This document shows positions 13,201-24,188 of a stretch of 64,000 bases of DNA, one piece after another; within the stretch, counting starts at the first letter, position 1, and each line of letters opens with the position of its first letter. The translations under genes and the position numbers were made by a program. This stretch comes from Sequoia sempervirens (Eukaryota > Streptophyta > Pinopsida > Cupressales > Cupressaceae): the NCBI GenBank assembly GCA_007258455.2, contig VDFB02321256.1:38233-102232 (forward strand), given 5' to 3'. The notes below the pieces were generated by a model that saw only the letters and a program-made list of their open reading frames with translations, ran no database searches and was not told the DNA's origin.

Positions 13201-14035
13201 AGTCAACATAGTGCAATCAAAAGGAATATCAACTCCTCCAAAAATTTTATTTAAAGAGTCTATTGATGAGCTAGAAAAGATGAAGGTTGTTGCCAAGGTC
13301 ACACACAAATGGATAGGTGGGTTTTTGGATAAAGGTGTTCTAGTTTTGGAAGTTAGTGCAATTATACACCTGAGCTCAAAATTACTCCCATAAAGTGTAG
13401 AAAATGAATTTTGATTGTAGAAGTTTTGATGATAAAATTGTGCTAAGATTAACTATGTTAGTGGATATACCTCTATAGATTTTGATCAAGGAAAAAATTA
13501 TATCTGAAGACAAAGCTTGTGAACATGAGTCATGGTTGCATTCATTCAAATTTAGGAAGGAAATAATGGAAAATCCTTTGATTGATTGTGAGAGGATAGG
13601 CAAGGCTTTGAATAAAATTTATGATGGATGCATTGTATTTTTGGAAACCATGACAAGTAAAACAGTTTCTAGGGATAATGTGAATATTGATATTTTGAAA
13701 CAATGGTGGAAAATTAATTTTTCACATTTAGCTGATGTCACACTCACATAAGATCACCTAGCAGATGCAACCATGTTCTTAAGCATAATGCATAGATTCC
13801 AGGAATCTCATAATGATTGGCTAGAAATGATTAAAGGACTTGATGCTGAGTTGGTAGCCTTGTGACACATGGTAAAGATAGTCCCCACACCTTCCAATGA
13901 GGAAATAAATGTACTCCTTTTCATATTTATGGAATATACAAAGAAGGAAAAGGTTGGATGAGTTGTATTTGAAGATTATCTCCCTTGAAATCAATGCAAA
14001 TCTCCTTTTAATACAAAATAAAACCACACGCCAGT
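10218..14035 (+). pseudogene. ORF X copy 1: large unrecognised retrotransposon-associated protein, decayed
   Basis: A frame of roughly 1,250 codons can be followed with stops and a few shifts. The chosen ATG at 10218 lines up with the start of copy 2 (33692). Parts in order: a short basic N-terminus; a conserved block with SYWAYVGDTNLGHIDLGEL near 10340; a globular region to about 11770 with DMVTLLSRIMGL (10788) and an AKILSDNI block; an acidic/basic low-complexity middle (about 11890-12800, rich in E, K and Q); a conserved YNISSINLGPTS block near 13045; and a helical C-terminus ending in an FxEYxxxEK motif near 13925. The order matches copy 2. It ends just before a family B LTR. Not a known gag or pol domain. 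A remote relation to the extra ORFs of Tat/Ogre elements is possible. Confidence 0.6.
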
Positions 14036-14052
14036 TATTTCACCTAGGGTAG

Positions 14053-15020
14053 TGTGATAGAAATTTTATTTTTAATTTGCATTCATTGTAATGGGCCTCA
14101 CCAAACTAAAATTCCTAGGTTTAAACTACCCTAGCATGAATGAATCTGGCCTATTTATTAATAATGAATCCCAACCCTTGGGTTGTACTTTAAAATCTAT
14201 AAAAGGCTATGCCTTTTCCATTGTAAAGGGAGAGAACTGGTAATTGTTACAAATATACTGCCAAAATTAATGAAAAATTTAGTTTATGAATTTATCTTGT
14301 GTTATATTTTGAATGTTAGCATGGTTACATGTGTCTGCTTAGAATTTATACTTTAAAATAAATTAGTTATATGAATATTTATTGAAGTCAATATTTGATG
14401 GAGTTCAAGGTTCATACCATTTGATTCTTGCTAATTGTAAGTCTCAGTGTATGGTTAGTCTAAGCCATTTTATGCATAATTTTAGTTATATATTAGTATT
14501 AATTTGCATTGATATTGATGGATTTAATGAATGATTTATAATTTGAAAATATTTATGAAACCATTGAAGATTGCATCTATTATGTGTATTTGTATTAATC
14601 TAGCAAAGCATAATTAGGTTTTGTGGATATTTTATATTGAATTTAGTTTATTTTTAGACCTAGGTTAATTTAGGTCTTCTAAACCCTAATAATTTTGAAG
14701 TTTATTTGAGGGTAAATCCAAAAAATATAAAAAAAATCAAAATTTGAAATGCTAAATCAAAGAATTTTAGATCTCATATAAGTTAAAGATTGTTGTAGAG
14801 AAGTTTCCATTTTTCAAGAAAGTGTAATTCCCCTTCACGATTACCAATAAAAACACATCATTCATCAAGTTATCCTAGAACATGCCCAAGACCTAACTTT
14901 TAGATCCTTGGGGTAATCATATTTGATCAATTAAGTCAATAAATATACTTTCCTTGTTCAAGAGAGAATAAGATACTTAGTATTTTATTTTGTGTTGGTG
15001 AACTATAAACCTCCTCATCA
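14053..15020 (+). mobile_element. Family B LTR, copy 1 (968 bp)
   Basis: It starts TGTGATAG after CCTAGGGTAG and ends CTCATCA. It shares blocks in order with 38030-38995 and 53751-54592: a CTATAAAAGG TATA box (14198), TGAATGTTAGCATGGTTACATG, a GTATGGTTAGTCTAA block and a final CCTTGGGGTAAT segment. The same-length LTR at 38030 (966 bp) supports both ends. ORF X ends just before it, and a primer-binding site with gag follows directly. It therefore serves as the 3' LTR of one element and the 5' LTR of another. Confidence 0.75.
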
Positions 15021-15026
15021 ATAGAA

Positions 15027-15044
15027 TTGGTGCTAGAAGGAGGG
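15027..15044 (+). other. Primer-binding site of the family B element
   Basis: TTGGTGCTAGAAGGAGGG lies 6 bp after the LTR end. TGG pairs with the CCA end of a tRNA and the rest should pair with its acceptor stem. It is not the initiator-Met type seen in the copia element at 51786. I cannot name the tRNA from memory with confidence. Confidence 0.6.
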
Positions 15045-15299
15045 CATATTTTCATTTGAACAGTGAAAGATAGAGCGTATAAACTCATTTTATCCTAAGA
15101 AATTTAGGAGAATTATTAGATCCACCCCAAGTAGCTTAGAATTTGTGGATTTGAACTTCCCCTCATGGCTTAGGTGAAGTAGATCATTTGAAACATCAAG
15201 TGGGTCAAGTCATTCACACCCTTTTTAGTCCCCACAACAACATCCTTGGGTAGTTCTAGGTCAAACATGAGTCCAAGCCCAAGTTCAAGTACTAGATCT

Positions 15300-16970
15300 T
15301 GTAATGGCTTGGTTATAAAATAACCCCTCACCCATCCAATTTAAAAATTATCATGAAATTCCTAAGAATCCAAATAATTGTTTTTCCAAATTCTTCGTCA
15401 ATGATGTTAACAGAACATATGAGGAACATATTAAAATCTTTGAAGGTGCTCTTGCAAATAGAAAGATCAATCATGAGGTTGTAGCATGCATGAATTTTCC
15501 TCATTCTTTGGGGGAAGAGGAATTTTAATAGTCTATCCATTTACTAGAAGGTTTTGTTACTTCTTGGGAAATCTTGAAGAATAATTTCTAAGGGAAATAT
15601 AAAATTCCTATAAGTCCAGTTGCATTATATAGGCAATTTTTTGAAATGAAAAGGCAATACAACGAACCAATAAGCTCTTTCAATAAAAAAATTCATAAAT
15701 CTTATAATAGGTTACAAGATCCATAAAATATAGAAGATGAACTAGCTAGGCATGTTTATTATGTAACCTTGGATAATCTCACTAATGTCTTTGTAAGAAT
15801 AGCCAACCCAACTCCAACCTCTTTGGTAGATGCATATGCTGAAGCAGTGAAGGTTAGCATAGATTTAGGCCAGTTTATCTCAGGGCCAATAAATTATTTG
15901 GTAGAACAAACAAAACCAAATTAGATTCAGAGGATAAATCAATCCTTAACTCATCATACCCCTATCACGAACCCAATCCCCCAAAATCAATTAGTTTTCC
16001 ACCTAGATGCTCCATTGGCTCAAGTGCTGCTAACTCAACTAGTGTATTTGCATAAATCTTTGTCTTCTTCAAGAACACAAGAGGAAAAGGATGAAATTAA
16101 ATAACTAACTAAGAAAATGAAAAGATTGTTAGCTAAGGTGACTTATTTGAGTAACCAAAACAACCAATTGCAAAATGCTTAGAGAAATCAAAGTTACAAC
16201 TAGAATAATCAAAACATTCAGAGACAAAATAAGACTTGGAACACAAGGACAAATAATGAAGGAGTTCCTTATCCATTCAAAAATCTTCCATCAACTAATA
16301 CCAAGTCTTCTAACAAGGTTTTTCTAGTGGAGGCAACATTGTGTAATTGGTGAGGTTGTATAACACCAATCAACATCTAGAGTTGCATTGTCTAGTGCTC
16401 CAAGTGGCAACTAATATTTTTCAAGGAGAAATAATAAATTTTGAGTTAAGAGATACCTCTACATCTTCAAGGTATGAGATCATCCCTTCATCAAGTTATG
16501 TTTCAACCATGGTTTTAGATAGTAATAATTTCCCTATGCAAGATGAAAATATTCTTGAGGAAAATCTTGAAGAAGTTCATGCCTATAATCGGTCTTATGG
16601 ACAACAAGGTAATAGGGCACCCTATAATATGAGGATTAATAATACAAATGGTCCATTCATCACATCTACTCCTTCCAAAAATTTACATACTGTCTTGAAC
16701 CCCAATGCAAGTAACATCCCAAGATTTTGAAATGAATCAAAATAGTATATGGGAAGGAATGCTTGTTTCTCAAAATTTGAAGGAACAACTTCTTCCAAGG
16801 AAGAGGCATCGTCTTCTTCTACAATAGAGTTAAAAAAATTGATTCAATATGTCACCAAAGAGTTTAAAAACGTGGTTTTTCTATCTCTTATAGATCTAAT
16901 GAAAATTTCATAAATTAGAGAAACATTATTTAATAGTTTTAAGGAGGTGCCTGCAATTGAAATTATTTCT
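15300..16970 (+). pseudogene. Gag region of the family B Tat-lineage gypsy element
   Basis: After the primer-binding site one plus-strand frame reads as gag with several stops. Visible pieces are an HIKIFEGALANRKINHEVV helix (about 15430), then HLLEGFVTSWEILKNNF and YRQFFEMKRQYNEPISSFNK, the usual gag order in this lineage, then an N/Q-rich tail with NQNNQLQNA. From 16347 the open frame shifts, and a 127-codon stretch with a Gly/Asn/Pro-rich end continues the linker toward protease. No zinc knuckle is seen. Stops are mostly TAG and TAA. Non-functional. Confidence 0.65.
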
Positions 16971-16976
16971 TAGAAT

Positions 16977-17945
16977 ATGGAAGCAAATGAAAATTATACC
17001 AAGGTAAAGGAGAAATATAAGATCCATGTTTCTCAGATGGATACCCCAGTTTCAATTCAAAAGGGGAAAGTGGATACCCCTCCTTTCTTGCTCACCCTTA
17101 GGATATTTGGAAAGAATTTGAATAATTTCCTAGTAGACTCTAGAGCCCCACCACAATCTAAGGCTTTCACTAAGCCTTCACAAGCCAAGTATAATCTTAT
17201 TGACCATCTGAAAAAGATTCCCACAAAAATTTCCATTCTTAAACTTCTCAAAATATCCCTTGCTCATAAAGAATTTTTTGATAAACCCTAGTAGAGTCTT
17301 CCATACCCAATGAAATTAACACAGAAAGGTTTCAAGCCATATGGTAGGAAACATTACATCTACCCATCATATTTTATTATCCAAAAGGGGTCTTCCCTTA
17401 CACACATCACAATCAAGCTTTATACCTAGAATTATGCATCCATAAACATAAAATCAAGAGAGTATTGATAAAAAGTGGCACATGCTTAAATATTTGTACC
17501 TTAAAACTTGTAAAATAGCTAGAATATTCTAATGAGGTTATACAAAAGTACAAAAAGCATTACCATCAAGGCCTATGATGATAGTGAGAGAGACTCAAAG
17601 GGTACTATCAGACTTCCCATTCAAGTGGGACTAGCGATAGTAGAAATAACTTGTCAAGTATTGCATCTTGAGTTACCATATAACCTTCTCTTGGGATGCC
17701 CCTAGATTCATGAAATGCAATATATCCCTTTAACCTATCATAAATGCTTAAAATTTACCTATAATGACAAGGAAATCACCATTTATGTTGATCCAGAACC
17801 CTTTCATTATTGTAAGAACTTAGAAGAAAAACATCTAAGGATCTTTCAAGTTCCTAACAATGATATCTCCTTCTGCTCATTTTCATACATTGACCCATCC
17901 TTTTTAGCCCCATCCTCTCAAGCCTCATCTTCCATTGTTACATGA
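16977..17945 (+). pseudogene. Aspartic protease region of the family B gypsy polyprotein
   Basis: Around 17080 the frame reads PPFLLTLRIFGKNLNNFLVD followed by SRA, where plant gypsy proteases have the catalytic DSGA; the glycine has become arginine. Next is YNLIDHLKKIPTKISILKLL, a hallmark spacer of Tat-type polyproteins. Near 17670-17740 a segment reads LPYNLLLGCP, a stop, then IHEMQYIPLTYHKCLKF, matching the LLGRPWIHxMxAVPSTxHQxLKF motif; the stop replaces tryptophan. The motif order is a confident match to this lineage. Frames break at 17290 and near 17708. Confidence 0.75.
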
Positions 17946-18472
17946 TCCTCATCAAACCCACCAAAATCTGATCTCAAGATCCAAGTACTAGACAATGGTT
18001 GCAAGGATTATCATCTAAAATAATCCTTTTGCATGGGAAAACTTCTTCTATCTCCAAGATCAATGGAAAACCATGAGAAATTGGTAAACTTGATACTACT
18101 ACAATTGAATTCAAACCAGCAATATTCACTAAATGGGGAGATTTGAACAAGGAATTCATAGGTGAAGAATATGTTTCTACTTGGTTATAAAAGGAAGAAC
18201 AAGAACAAGCACCATGACCCATCTCTTTTGATCTCAACAAAAAAGGTTTTTATCTCATCAAGAACATGGGATTTATAGGAAAAGGCGGTCTCAACATATG
18301 TGACCAAGGTATGAGAGAACCTCTTATCCTAGAAAAGTGTGAGAAGAATCAAGGGATAGGATATGGTTTGTTGGATAATATTACTCCTAACACTAGAAAT
18401 ACCTTTTGTGAGGAGGGTCCATCCTCTCATGTGGTTAAGGAATTTGATGACAATGATTCCATTGAGGAATCT
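17946..18472 (+). pseudogene. G-patch-like segment after protease, cut by a copia LTR
   Basis: About 18268-18360 reads MGFIGKGGLNICDQGMREPL and then NQGIGYGLLD. The Met-Gly-(aromatic), Gly-Lys-Gly and Gln-Gly-Met/Ile-x-Glu-Pro spacing resembles the G-patch-like stretch that sits between protease and reverse transcriptase in plant gypsy polyproteins of this lineage. It lacks the full G-patch core. The reading frame stops at 18478 inside the inserted copia LTR, so reverse transcriptase is missing. Confidence 0.5.
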
Positions 18473-19802
18473 TGTTAAATAGGTGCAGGACAACTAAGAG
18501 GGGGGGTGAATCAGTTGTCACACAAATTCAAACTCAAAACTTTATCACTTATCAAATCTTCAACCACACTATTCTATTATTAAATATGAGCATGAAACAC
18601 AGATAACAAAAAATAAATCAACACAATGAACACCAAATTTTTACGTGGAAAACCCAATAAGGGAAAAACCACAGTGAGGGTTAACTCACACTATATAGTA
18701 TTTTCAAAAAGAGGCTCACTACCAAAAGAAGGATTCAATGTCCAAGAAAAAAGGCTCATTGCCTACAAAAAGGAATCATTGTCCAACAAAGAGGCTCACT
18801 ACCTACATAGAATTATACAAAAATAGAATAAGGCTTTACAACCCAAAATTGAACTGGAAAGATGCACCTATCATGTGTTGATACAATTCCAGATATGCTC
18901 ACAACTTCTACCTTTCTGATTACACCTTCACATACACTTCTGGCTCACTATTTCTTCTATCACAAACTTACTGCACTTTCTCACACACACTTGCACATAC
19001 CACAATTACACACACATTCATGCACACTCATAATACTCATAAAAACTATTCGCCATATACTTATATTTATATCCGATCTCCATCACAAGCACCAATTAGG
19101 TTGGTCTAATTAGATGCAATTCATTATAAAAGATATTAACTGTTGGCTCCAAAAAATATTTTCAAAATGCAATTTGACCGTTAGCATGATACATTGTGTC
19201 AGCTAACACCAAAAAATAGATCACACATAGGTTTTCATATCAAATCAAAATTATCTTAACAAGTCAGCCATAAATAGTATTCAATGCAAAAATCAACAAT
19301 CATTTTGTTGGTTGCCGCTATGTTGTATGAGCACTAGATCACATAATATTCTGAACACATATTCCTTTAACATCCATAAGTAGTTGCCCAAAACCGCAAT
19401 CAACAATTGTCAACTGTGGAGAAATGTCGACTAGAATACTAGAGGGGCACCAAAAATACCGAATCAACCACTGAAGAAGATAAGTTAGTTATGCGCAATG
19501 GTTTAAGAGTACCAAACCAAACTACCAACATGGTGACATCAATGATAACATATAGCTAACCTAGTCATTCTTCCAAAAAATATTTCATGTACATTACCAA
19601 CCTATTCGATAATACCTTCATAAATACCATCACAACCCTATCATTTGACCAACCATCCCAAACACACAAACTTCAACTTGTCTATCCTCAATTGATTGAC
19701 TGTGACCACCAACAAGCCACAATTTTAGATATATTCCTCTAGACATATTAAATTCCTTAACACATATCACACTTTCAGAATTGGATTTTTCCATTGTCAA
19801 CA
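18473..19802. mobile_element. Ty1/copia LTR (family D), probably solo
   Basis: It begins TGTTAAATAGGTGC on the plus strand and shares the blocks of the LTRs at 47666 and 51800: an AACTAAGAGGGGGGGTGAAT box, TTTTTACGTGGAAAACCC, GGGAAAAACC, GTGAGGGTTAACTCACA, ACACAC-rich stretches and a CAATTAGGTTGG block. By homology with the element at 51800 the LTR reads on the minus strand. The right end at CATTGTCAACA (19802) is my best guess. No internal copia sequence follows, and no target duplication was found. The small frame at 18626-18826 is LTR sequence. Confidence 0.65.
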
Positions 19803-20333
19803 TCATTTTCATTCCTCATCCTTGCATTTCACTTTATTTGCATCATTATGCTCTATTAATTAAATGATCTTGAATTGTTTAATTAATTCATCCATTTCAT
19901 CAGTAATATTCCCTTTTATCACCCTAATTGAATAATTCCATTTAATTAGTATCATCTATTTCTTTTATCCATCATGATTAAATATTGTTGATTATTTAAT
20001 TATCCCTTTAATCTTCTTGTCACATGAACTAAATAATTCCTAATTATTTAATTATCCTATTTTCCCTCCACAAAGCATATTCTTTTGGAATATTCCATTT
20101 CAAAATATCTCAACCAACTTGTCTCAACCATTTATGACCCTTGATATTGAAATCAATCCTCATCCATTTATCTTAAATATCTCAACCATTTTCCTAAAAT
20201 GGTGGAGCAAGCTTGAGTTTTAACTAATCTCCTCCATCCATATTCCTTGACTCACTCTCTTTTGTGGGTGTTTTTGATCAATCTCAACCTTTCTTTGTGG
20301 GGTTTCTAACTGAATCTCATCCATTGATCCTGT
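19803..20333 (+). mobile_element. Family A LTR fragment
   Basis: TTTAATTAA-rich blocks, a GGAATATTCCATTT box and a CATCCATTGATC block occur in the same order as inside the LTR at 26880-27600. Both LTR ends are missing. It abuts another family A LTR start at 20334. Confidence 0.5.
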
Positions 20334-20445
20334 AGACACTTAAAATGTCTCGACTGATACTATGCATCTGATTCTGATCAACTAACACTGTTTCTTCCTA
20401 AATCACTTCAAATTCATCAATTAATTGAATAATCAACATTATTTA

Positions 20446-20462
20446 ATTAAATTCAGCAAATT
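20446..20462. repeat. Left target-site duplication of the SINE
   Basis: ATTAAATTCAGCAAATT matches 20673-20689 with one mismatch in 17 bases. Confidence 0.8.
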
Positions 20463-20672
20463 TTATTTTTTATTTTTTATTTATTTTTATACTGTAGGAA
20501 TTGGGTAGCACGACCCCATATAAACTGTAGTGCGCCTGGTAAAAATTTTAACGTGACTGGCGGCACTGGCACGACACGCCCTTTGGTACCATGAGGGTGG
20601 GGGAGACTAGACCTTGTGACCAACCTCCTACAATAGGAAAGATTTAGCCAACCGAGCTAGGGCCCCAACCCC
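20463..20672 (-). mobile_element. tRNA-derived SINE, full length
   Basis: Read on the minus strand, the unit starts at 20672 and has an A-box-like TAGCTCGGTTGG (20659-20648) and, about 35 bp on, a degraded B box GGTCTAGTCTCC (20613-20602). This is the spacing of an internal RNA polymerase III promoter. It ends in an A-rich tail (plus-strand T-rich run 20463-20491). The 210-bp unit is flanked by 17-bp target duplications. It is a non-autonomous element mobilised by LINE machinery. Which named plant SINE family it belongs to I cannot say. Confidence 0.8.
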
Positions 20673-20689
20673 ATTAAATTCAACAAATT
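20673..20689. repeat. Right target-site duplication of the SINE
   Basis: ATTAAATTCAACAAATT, the partner of 20446-20462. Confidence 0.8.
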
Positions 20690-20835
20690 CAACTATTAAT
20701 CAAATAATTAAATTTATTGGATTAGTTCACCCTTCTTCTAACTAATTATTCATCTTATTTAATTAAATCAAATCATTTAATTAAATCCTCTCTTAATCCT
20801 CTCATTTGATTAAAAAGGAAGAGTACAAAGTGTCT

Positions 20836-21096
20836 CGACTAAATGAGTTAGTATTCATGGATGGATGTCGTCTTGATGTGCTTAATCACTTGCAGGTATA
20901 TCAAAATTGACTAAAACGAAGCTATAACAAGAGAATCAAATGTCTGTCATTCCAGGTAGGCAATCTTGTCTTAAAACAAAATCAAAAGAATCTTCCAGAT
21001 TAAGACAACAAAGGAAAGTTTGAGCTTAACTGCTTGGGTCCCTTTGTCATCACAACAAGCTATGGATCAAGAGCATACCAACTATCAACCCCTGAG
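20836..21096 (+). pseudogene. Gypsy integrase C-terminus
   Basis: One frame reads RLNELVFMDGCRLDVLNHLQ, a stop at 20908, LKRSYNKRIKCLSFQVGNLV, a stop at 21001, then GKFELNCLGPFVI and GSRAYQLSTPE. This is the C-terminal module of Ty3/gypsy integrase: the RLxEL...YNKRV helix, the FxVGDLVL strand and the GKxxxxWxGPFxV strand. The catalytic core is gone, cut by the LTR on the left. It fixes the element's orientation as plus strand and places the PMD gene at 24189-26426 antisense to it. No functional product. Confidence 0.85.
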
Positions 21097-21772
21097 GTGA
21101 ACCCTTTTAGGAGCTAATCAAAAACTTGCATCTCAAAATTTTTTATGCCTGAACATGAAGGGTGTAAATCAGAAAATCCAAAAAAATCCAAAAATGATCA
21201 AAATCCCAAAAAAAGAGAAAAAAGATTGAAAAAAGTAAAGAAAAAAATCATCCTTTAGTGAAATCCACTTTGGTGGCGCTTTGGGCAAGTACCTTGGTGA
21301 AAACCTGGCAAACAGGCACCTTGCATAAATAAAGCATCTCCATCTATTCTTTAGCTCTTTTGGCTTATCATTCTTTGCACCACCATTCATCCCTCATCTG
21401 CACCCTTATCATGGCTTGTCACTGTAAGGTATCATGAACTCTTTATCACTACTTGAAATATTCCCAAGGTCGGTCTATCCTGCCTTTATCGAAGTAGGCT
21501 AACATATCACACTGGGGGAATTTCGTTATGCGTCACAATTGGGTTCTTGTATATCTTGAGGTCATGCGACATCTTATCAGAAAACACCAAAAACATTCAT
21601 AAAATCTTATCCAAAAAATCCAAAAACATTTGGAAAATCCTATACAGCGAAAATCCAAAAACATTCAAAAATTATAAAGTCAAAATCCAAAACATCTAGA
21701 AAACATCAAAAACCCTAAAAAGTTCGAACATCAAAAAATCCAAAAAACAATGTCCTCTTGTCGAACTACGTC
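21097..21772 (+). other. Post-integrase non-coding region
   Basis: After integrase there is a short tail, then sequence with GGCGCTTTGGGCAAGTACCT and GGTGAAAACCTGG (near 21275-21310), of the kind that follows integrase in Tat-type gypsy elements. From about 21590 short AATCCAAAAACAT-type repeats begin. No gene is seen. Confidence 0.45.
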
Positions 21773-21956
21773 GTCTCTGAGCTTGAATGTAGGCAAGGCC
21801 ATCATTGATGTGCCCCTGAGACACCCTAGGTCATCCCTTTAGTAGTCTATTGTAATTAGCTATCGTCTCTAAGCTTGAATGTAGGCAAGGCCATCATTGA
21901 TGTGCCCCTGAGACACCCTAGGTCATCCCTTTAGTAGTCTATTGTAATTAGCTATC
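21773..21956. repeat. Tandem duplication, 2 x 92 bp, plus a diverged third unit
   Basis: GTCTCTGAGCTTGAATGTAG at 21773 recurs at 21865 with only the first bases changed, and the two 92-bp units are otherwise nearly identical. A more diverged third unit (GTCTCTGTGTGTATAACATA) runs from about 22014 to 22085. The near identity of two units in an old element points to a recent local duplication. Confidence 0.85.
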
Positions 21957-22088
21957 GTCTCTCATTTTTTCATATCTTTGTCTTGTAAATGGGTCGAGTT
22001 AGTCGAACTACATGGTCTCTGTGTGTATAACATAGGCAAGGCTAATCTTTGATCAGCCCCCGAGGCCCCTAGGATAGGTCTTTAGGTT

Positions 22089-22620
22089 AGGTTCTTGGTC
22101 GAAATTATGAAAATCCAAAAACATCCAAATATTTCAAAAATTCCAAAACATCTAAACATCTCAAAAATCCAAAAACATCCATATATTCAGAAATACCAAA
22201 AAAATCCAAATATCTTGAAAATCCTAAAAACATCCAAATATCTTGAAAATCCAAAAACATTCAAATATCTCAAAAATCCTAAAAATACCCAAATATCTCA
22301 AAAATCCAAAAATTCCAAATATCTCAAAAATCCTAAAAACATCCAAATATTCTGAAAATCCAAAAAATCCAAATATCTTGAAAATCCCAAAAACATCCAA
22401 ATATTTTGAAAACACGAAAACATTTGAAAATGGAAAATCCAAAAACAATAGAAAATGTTCAAAAAAACTAAAAAGCCTCAAATATTTAGAAAACCCTAAA
22501 CAACCTCAGAAATCCGAAAATCAAAAACATTCACATAAACTTTAAAAAGAGAAAAAATAGCCTCAAAAAATTTTCAAAATACCAAAAACATTGAAATATT
22601 CCAGAAAAATCCAAAACCCA
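22089..22620. repeat. AATCCAAAAACATCCAAATAT minisatellite
   Basis: Fifteen or more imperfect units of about 25-29 bp of the type AATCCAAAAACATCCAAAT then ATCTCGA/CAA. Units differ in length and by substitutions. The frames at 22095-22355, 22243-22545 and (minus) 22224-22481 are products of the stop-poor repeat and are not genes. Related units occur at 21590-21740. Confidence 0.85.
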
Positions 22621-24188
22621 TCCATCCCATCTCGCTTTCACCCACAATAAACTTTCACCCATAATAAACTATCATCACCTTCACCCTTTGGCGAAAAAAG
22701 TAGAAAGCAAGCAAACCAAGTCATAAAGTGCGAACCCAAAAGTCAAAATCTAAAGTCAAAATCATAGGTAAATATGTCAGTGAAGTTTATGGTAACGACT
22801 CATTCTTAGCATCATTATCCCCTCTGATCAACATGTCCTAGGATCTATCCTTTCTGTGATGGACATCAATATTAGATATCACCTTAGCTAAACTTAAACT
22901 AGGAAAGAGCAATAGATAACAAGTTGTTTGTTTGTATTTGATCTTTTCTTATGATTTATCTTAATGACCCATTATGAAGACCTCTCGATGATGTCTATCT
23001 AAAAATATTTAGAGAGAAAGGAATGGGGCATTGATCATTATCTTTCGTTTGTTGTGCCTGTGGATACTCTTGTAAAATATTCTTGGCGCATACTTGCTTA
23101 GTTGTGTGTAGGATGTTCGTTTGGAGTATGTTGTTGACTATTGTGTATGCTTTGGTCCAATATGTTCTAAGCTTATAAGTTACATTCCAACGATGTTTCC
23201 ATATGTCAAGGTGTGAACAAGAACTATCCTATCTGTTTGTTGAGTCAAAGTCCATTACACTAGATATAATGCCATCCTGGTTATCAATACCTTGATGCAT
23301 CGTGTCTATGTGTTATATCAAACAATAAGGAACGATGGAAAATCCCAATCCCAAAGTGTGAGCATCCCATCCTGCATTTTCATCTTGCATTTTGCATTGT
23401 CTCGTCACCATCCCTAATAAAGTCTCGATGGATCAAGGACTTGTTGGATATTTTGAAGCAATCATCATTAGCAATGGTTATTCATTCTATATTCTTCTAT
23501 CTTCTCTCCGCACTAACCTAGTATCATGATAGTCAACAAAAACATCACCAATGCATCCAACCTGCATCCATAAACCATCAACATACATGCATCTCATAAT
23601 CATAGCATAATCATAAGAATCCATCAACACAATCATTGCATATCACATCATACATTCTGCATTATCATTTGAGTTGTGATGAATAATATAGATTTGTTAT
23701 TCTAAGCATCGCATATCATAAGAATTTGCATCCATCCATCCATATGCATACATCATCATTAAAACATGCATACAAAATATACAAAAAGAAATGCATCCAT
23801 ATCATTTGCATCCATAACATCTACATATCATAATCATCCATCCATATCATTTCGTGAAAAGATAATGAAAAAGAAAATTACATTGCATCCATCCATAGCA
23901 TAATGATCACATATCACATAGGCATAAAATGCATCCATACATGATCATATATAAGCATCCATAGATCATCCATACATGAAATAAAGTCAACAAACCATAG
24001 CATGAATCATCTGCATCCGTACCATATATATATGAAAAAATTGTCATGGTACAAAATTTGGATCAATGTATGTACATTGATGATAAGTACAAATATCCAT
24101 GATGCTATCAAAAAGGAGCCCATGAATGTATATCAGTATAAAGAATGGGGAAAAATAAAAAAAGTGTATGTACACCAAAAAGCTAGCC
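22621..24188. other. Spacer between the minisatellite and the antisense PMD gene
   Basis: No gene is recognised. From about 23520 to 23990 the sequence is dominated by short CATCCAT, CATAATCAT and GCATCCATA words, a low-complexity tract. The rest is unremarkable AT-rich sequence of a gypsy 3' region. Confidence 0.5.

Larger units (their letters stand above)
20334..20830 (+). mobile_element. 5' part of a family A LTR, interrupted by a SINE
   Basis: It starts TGTAGACACTTAAAATGTC, like 26880, and continues with family A text on both sides of a SINE at 20463-20672. It stops where integrase sequence begins at about 20831, so the rest of the LTR is deleted or rearranged. Confidence 0.6.

Noticed and set aside
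20500..20672. tRNA gene on the minus strand
   Set aside because: A and B boxes exist but no cloverleaf can be drawn, and the A-rich tail and target duplication show a SINE.
22095..22545. Overlapping frames of 85-100 codons on both strands
   Set aside because: They read only the AATCCAAAAACAT minisatellite and have no unique sequence.
23520..23990. CATCCAT-rich tract considered as a telomere-like or satellite array
   Set aside because: No fixed unit or period, and it does not match the plant telomere repeat. Simple low-complexity DNA.
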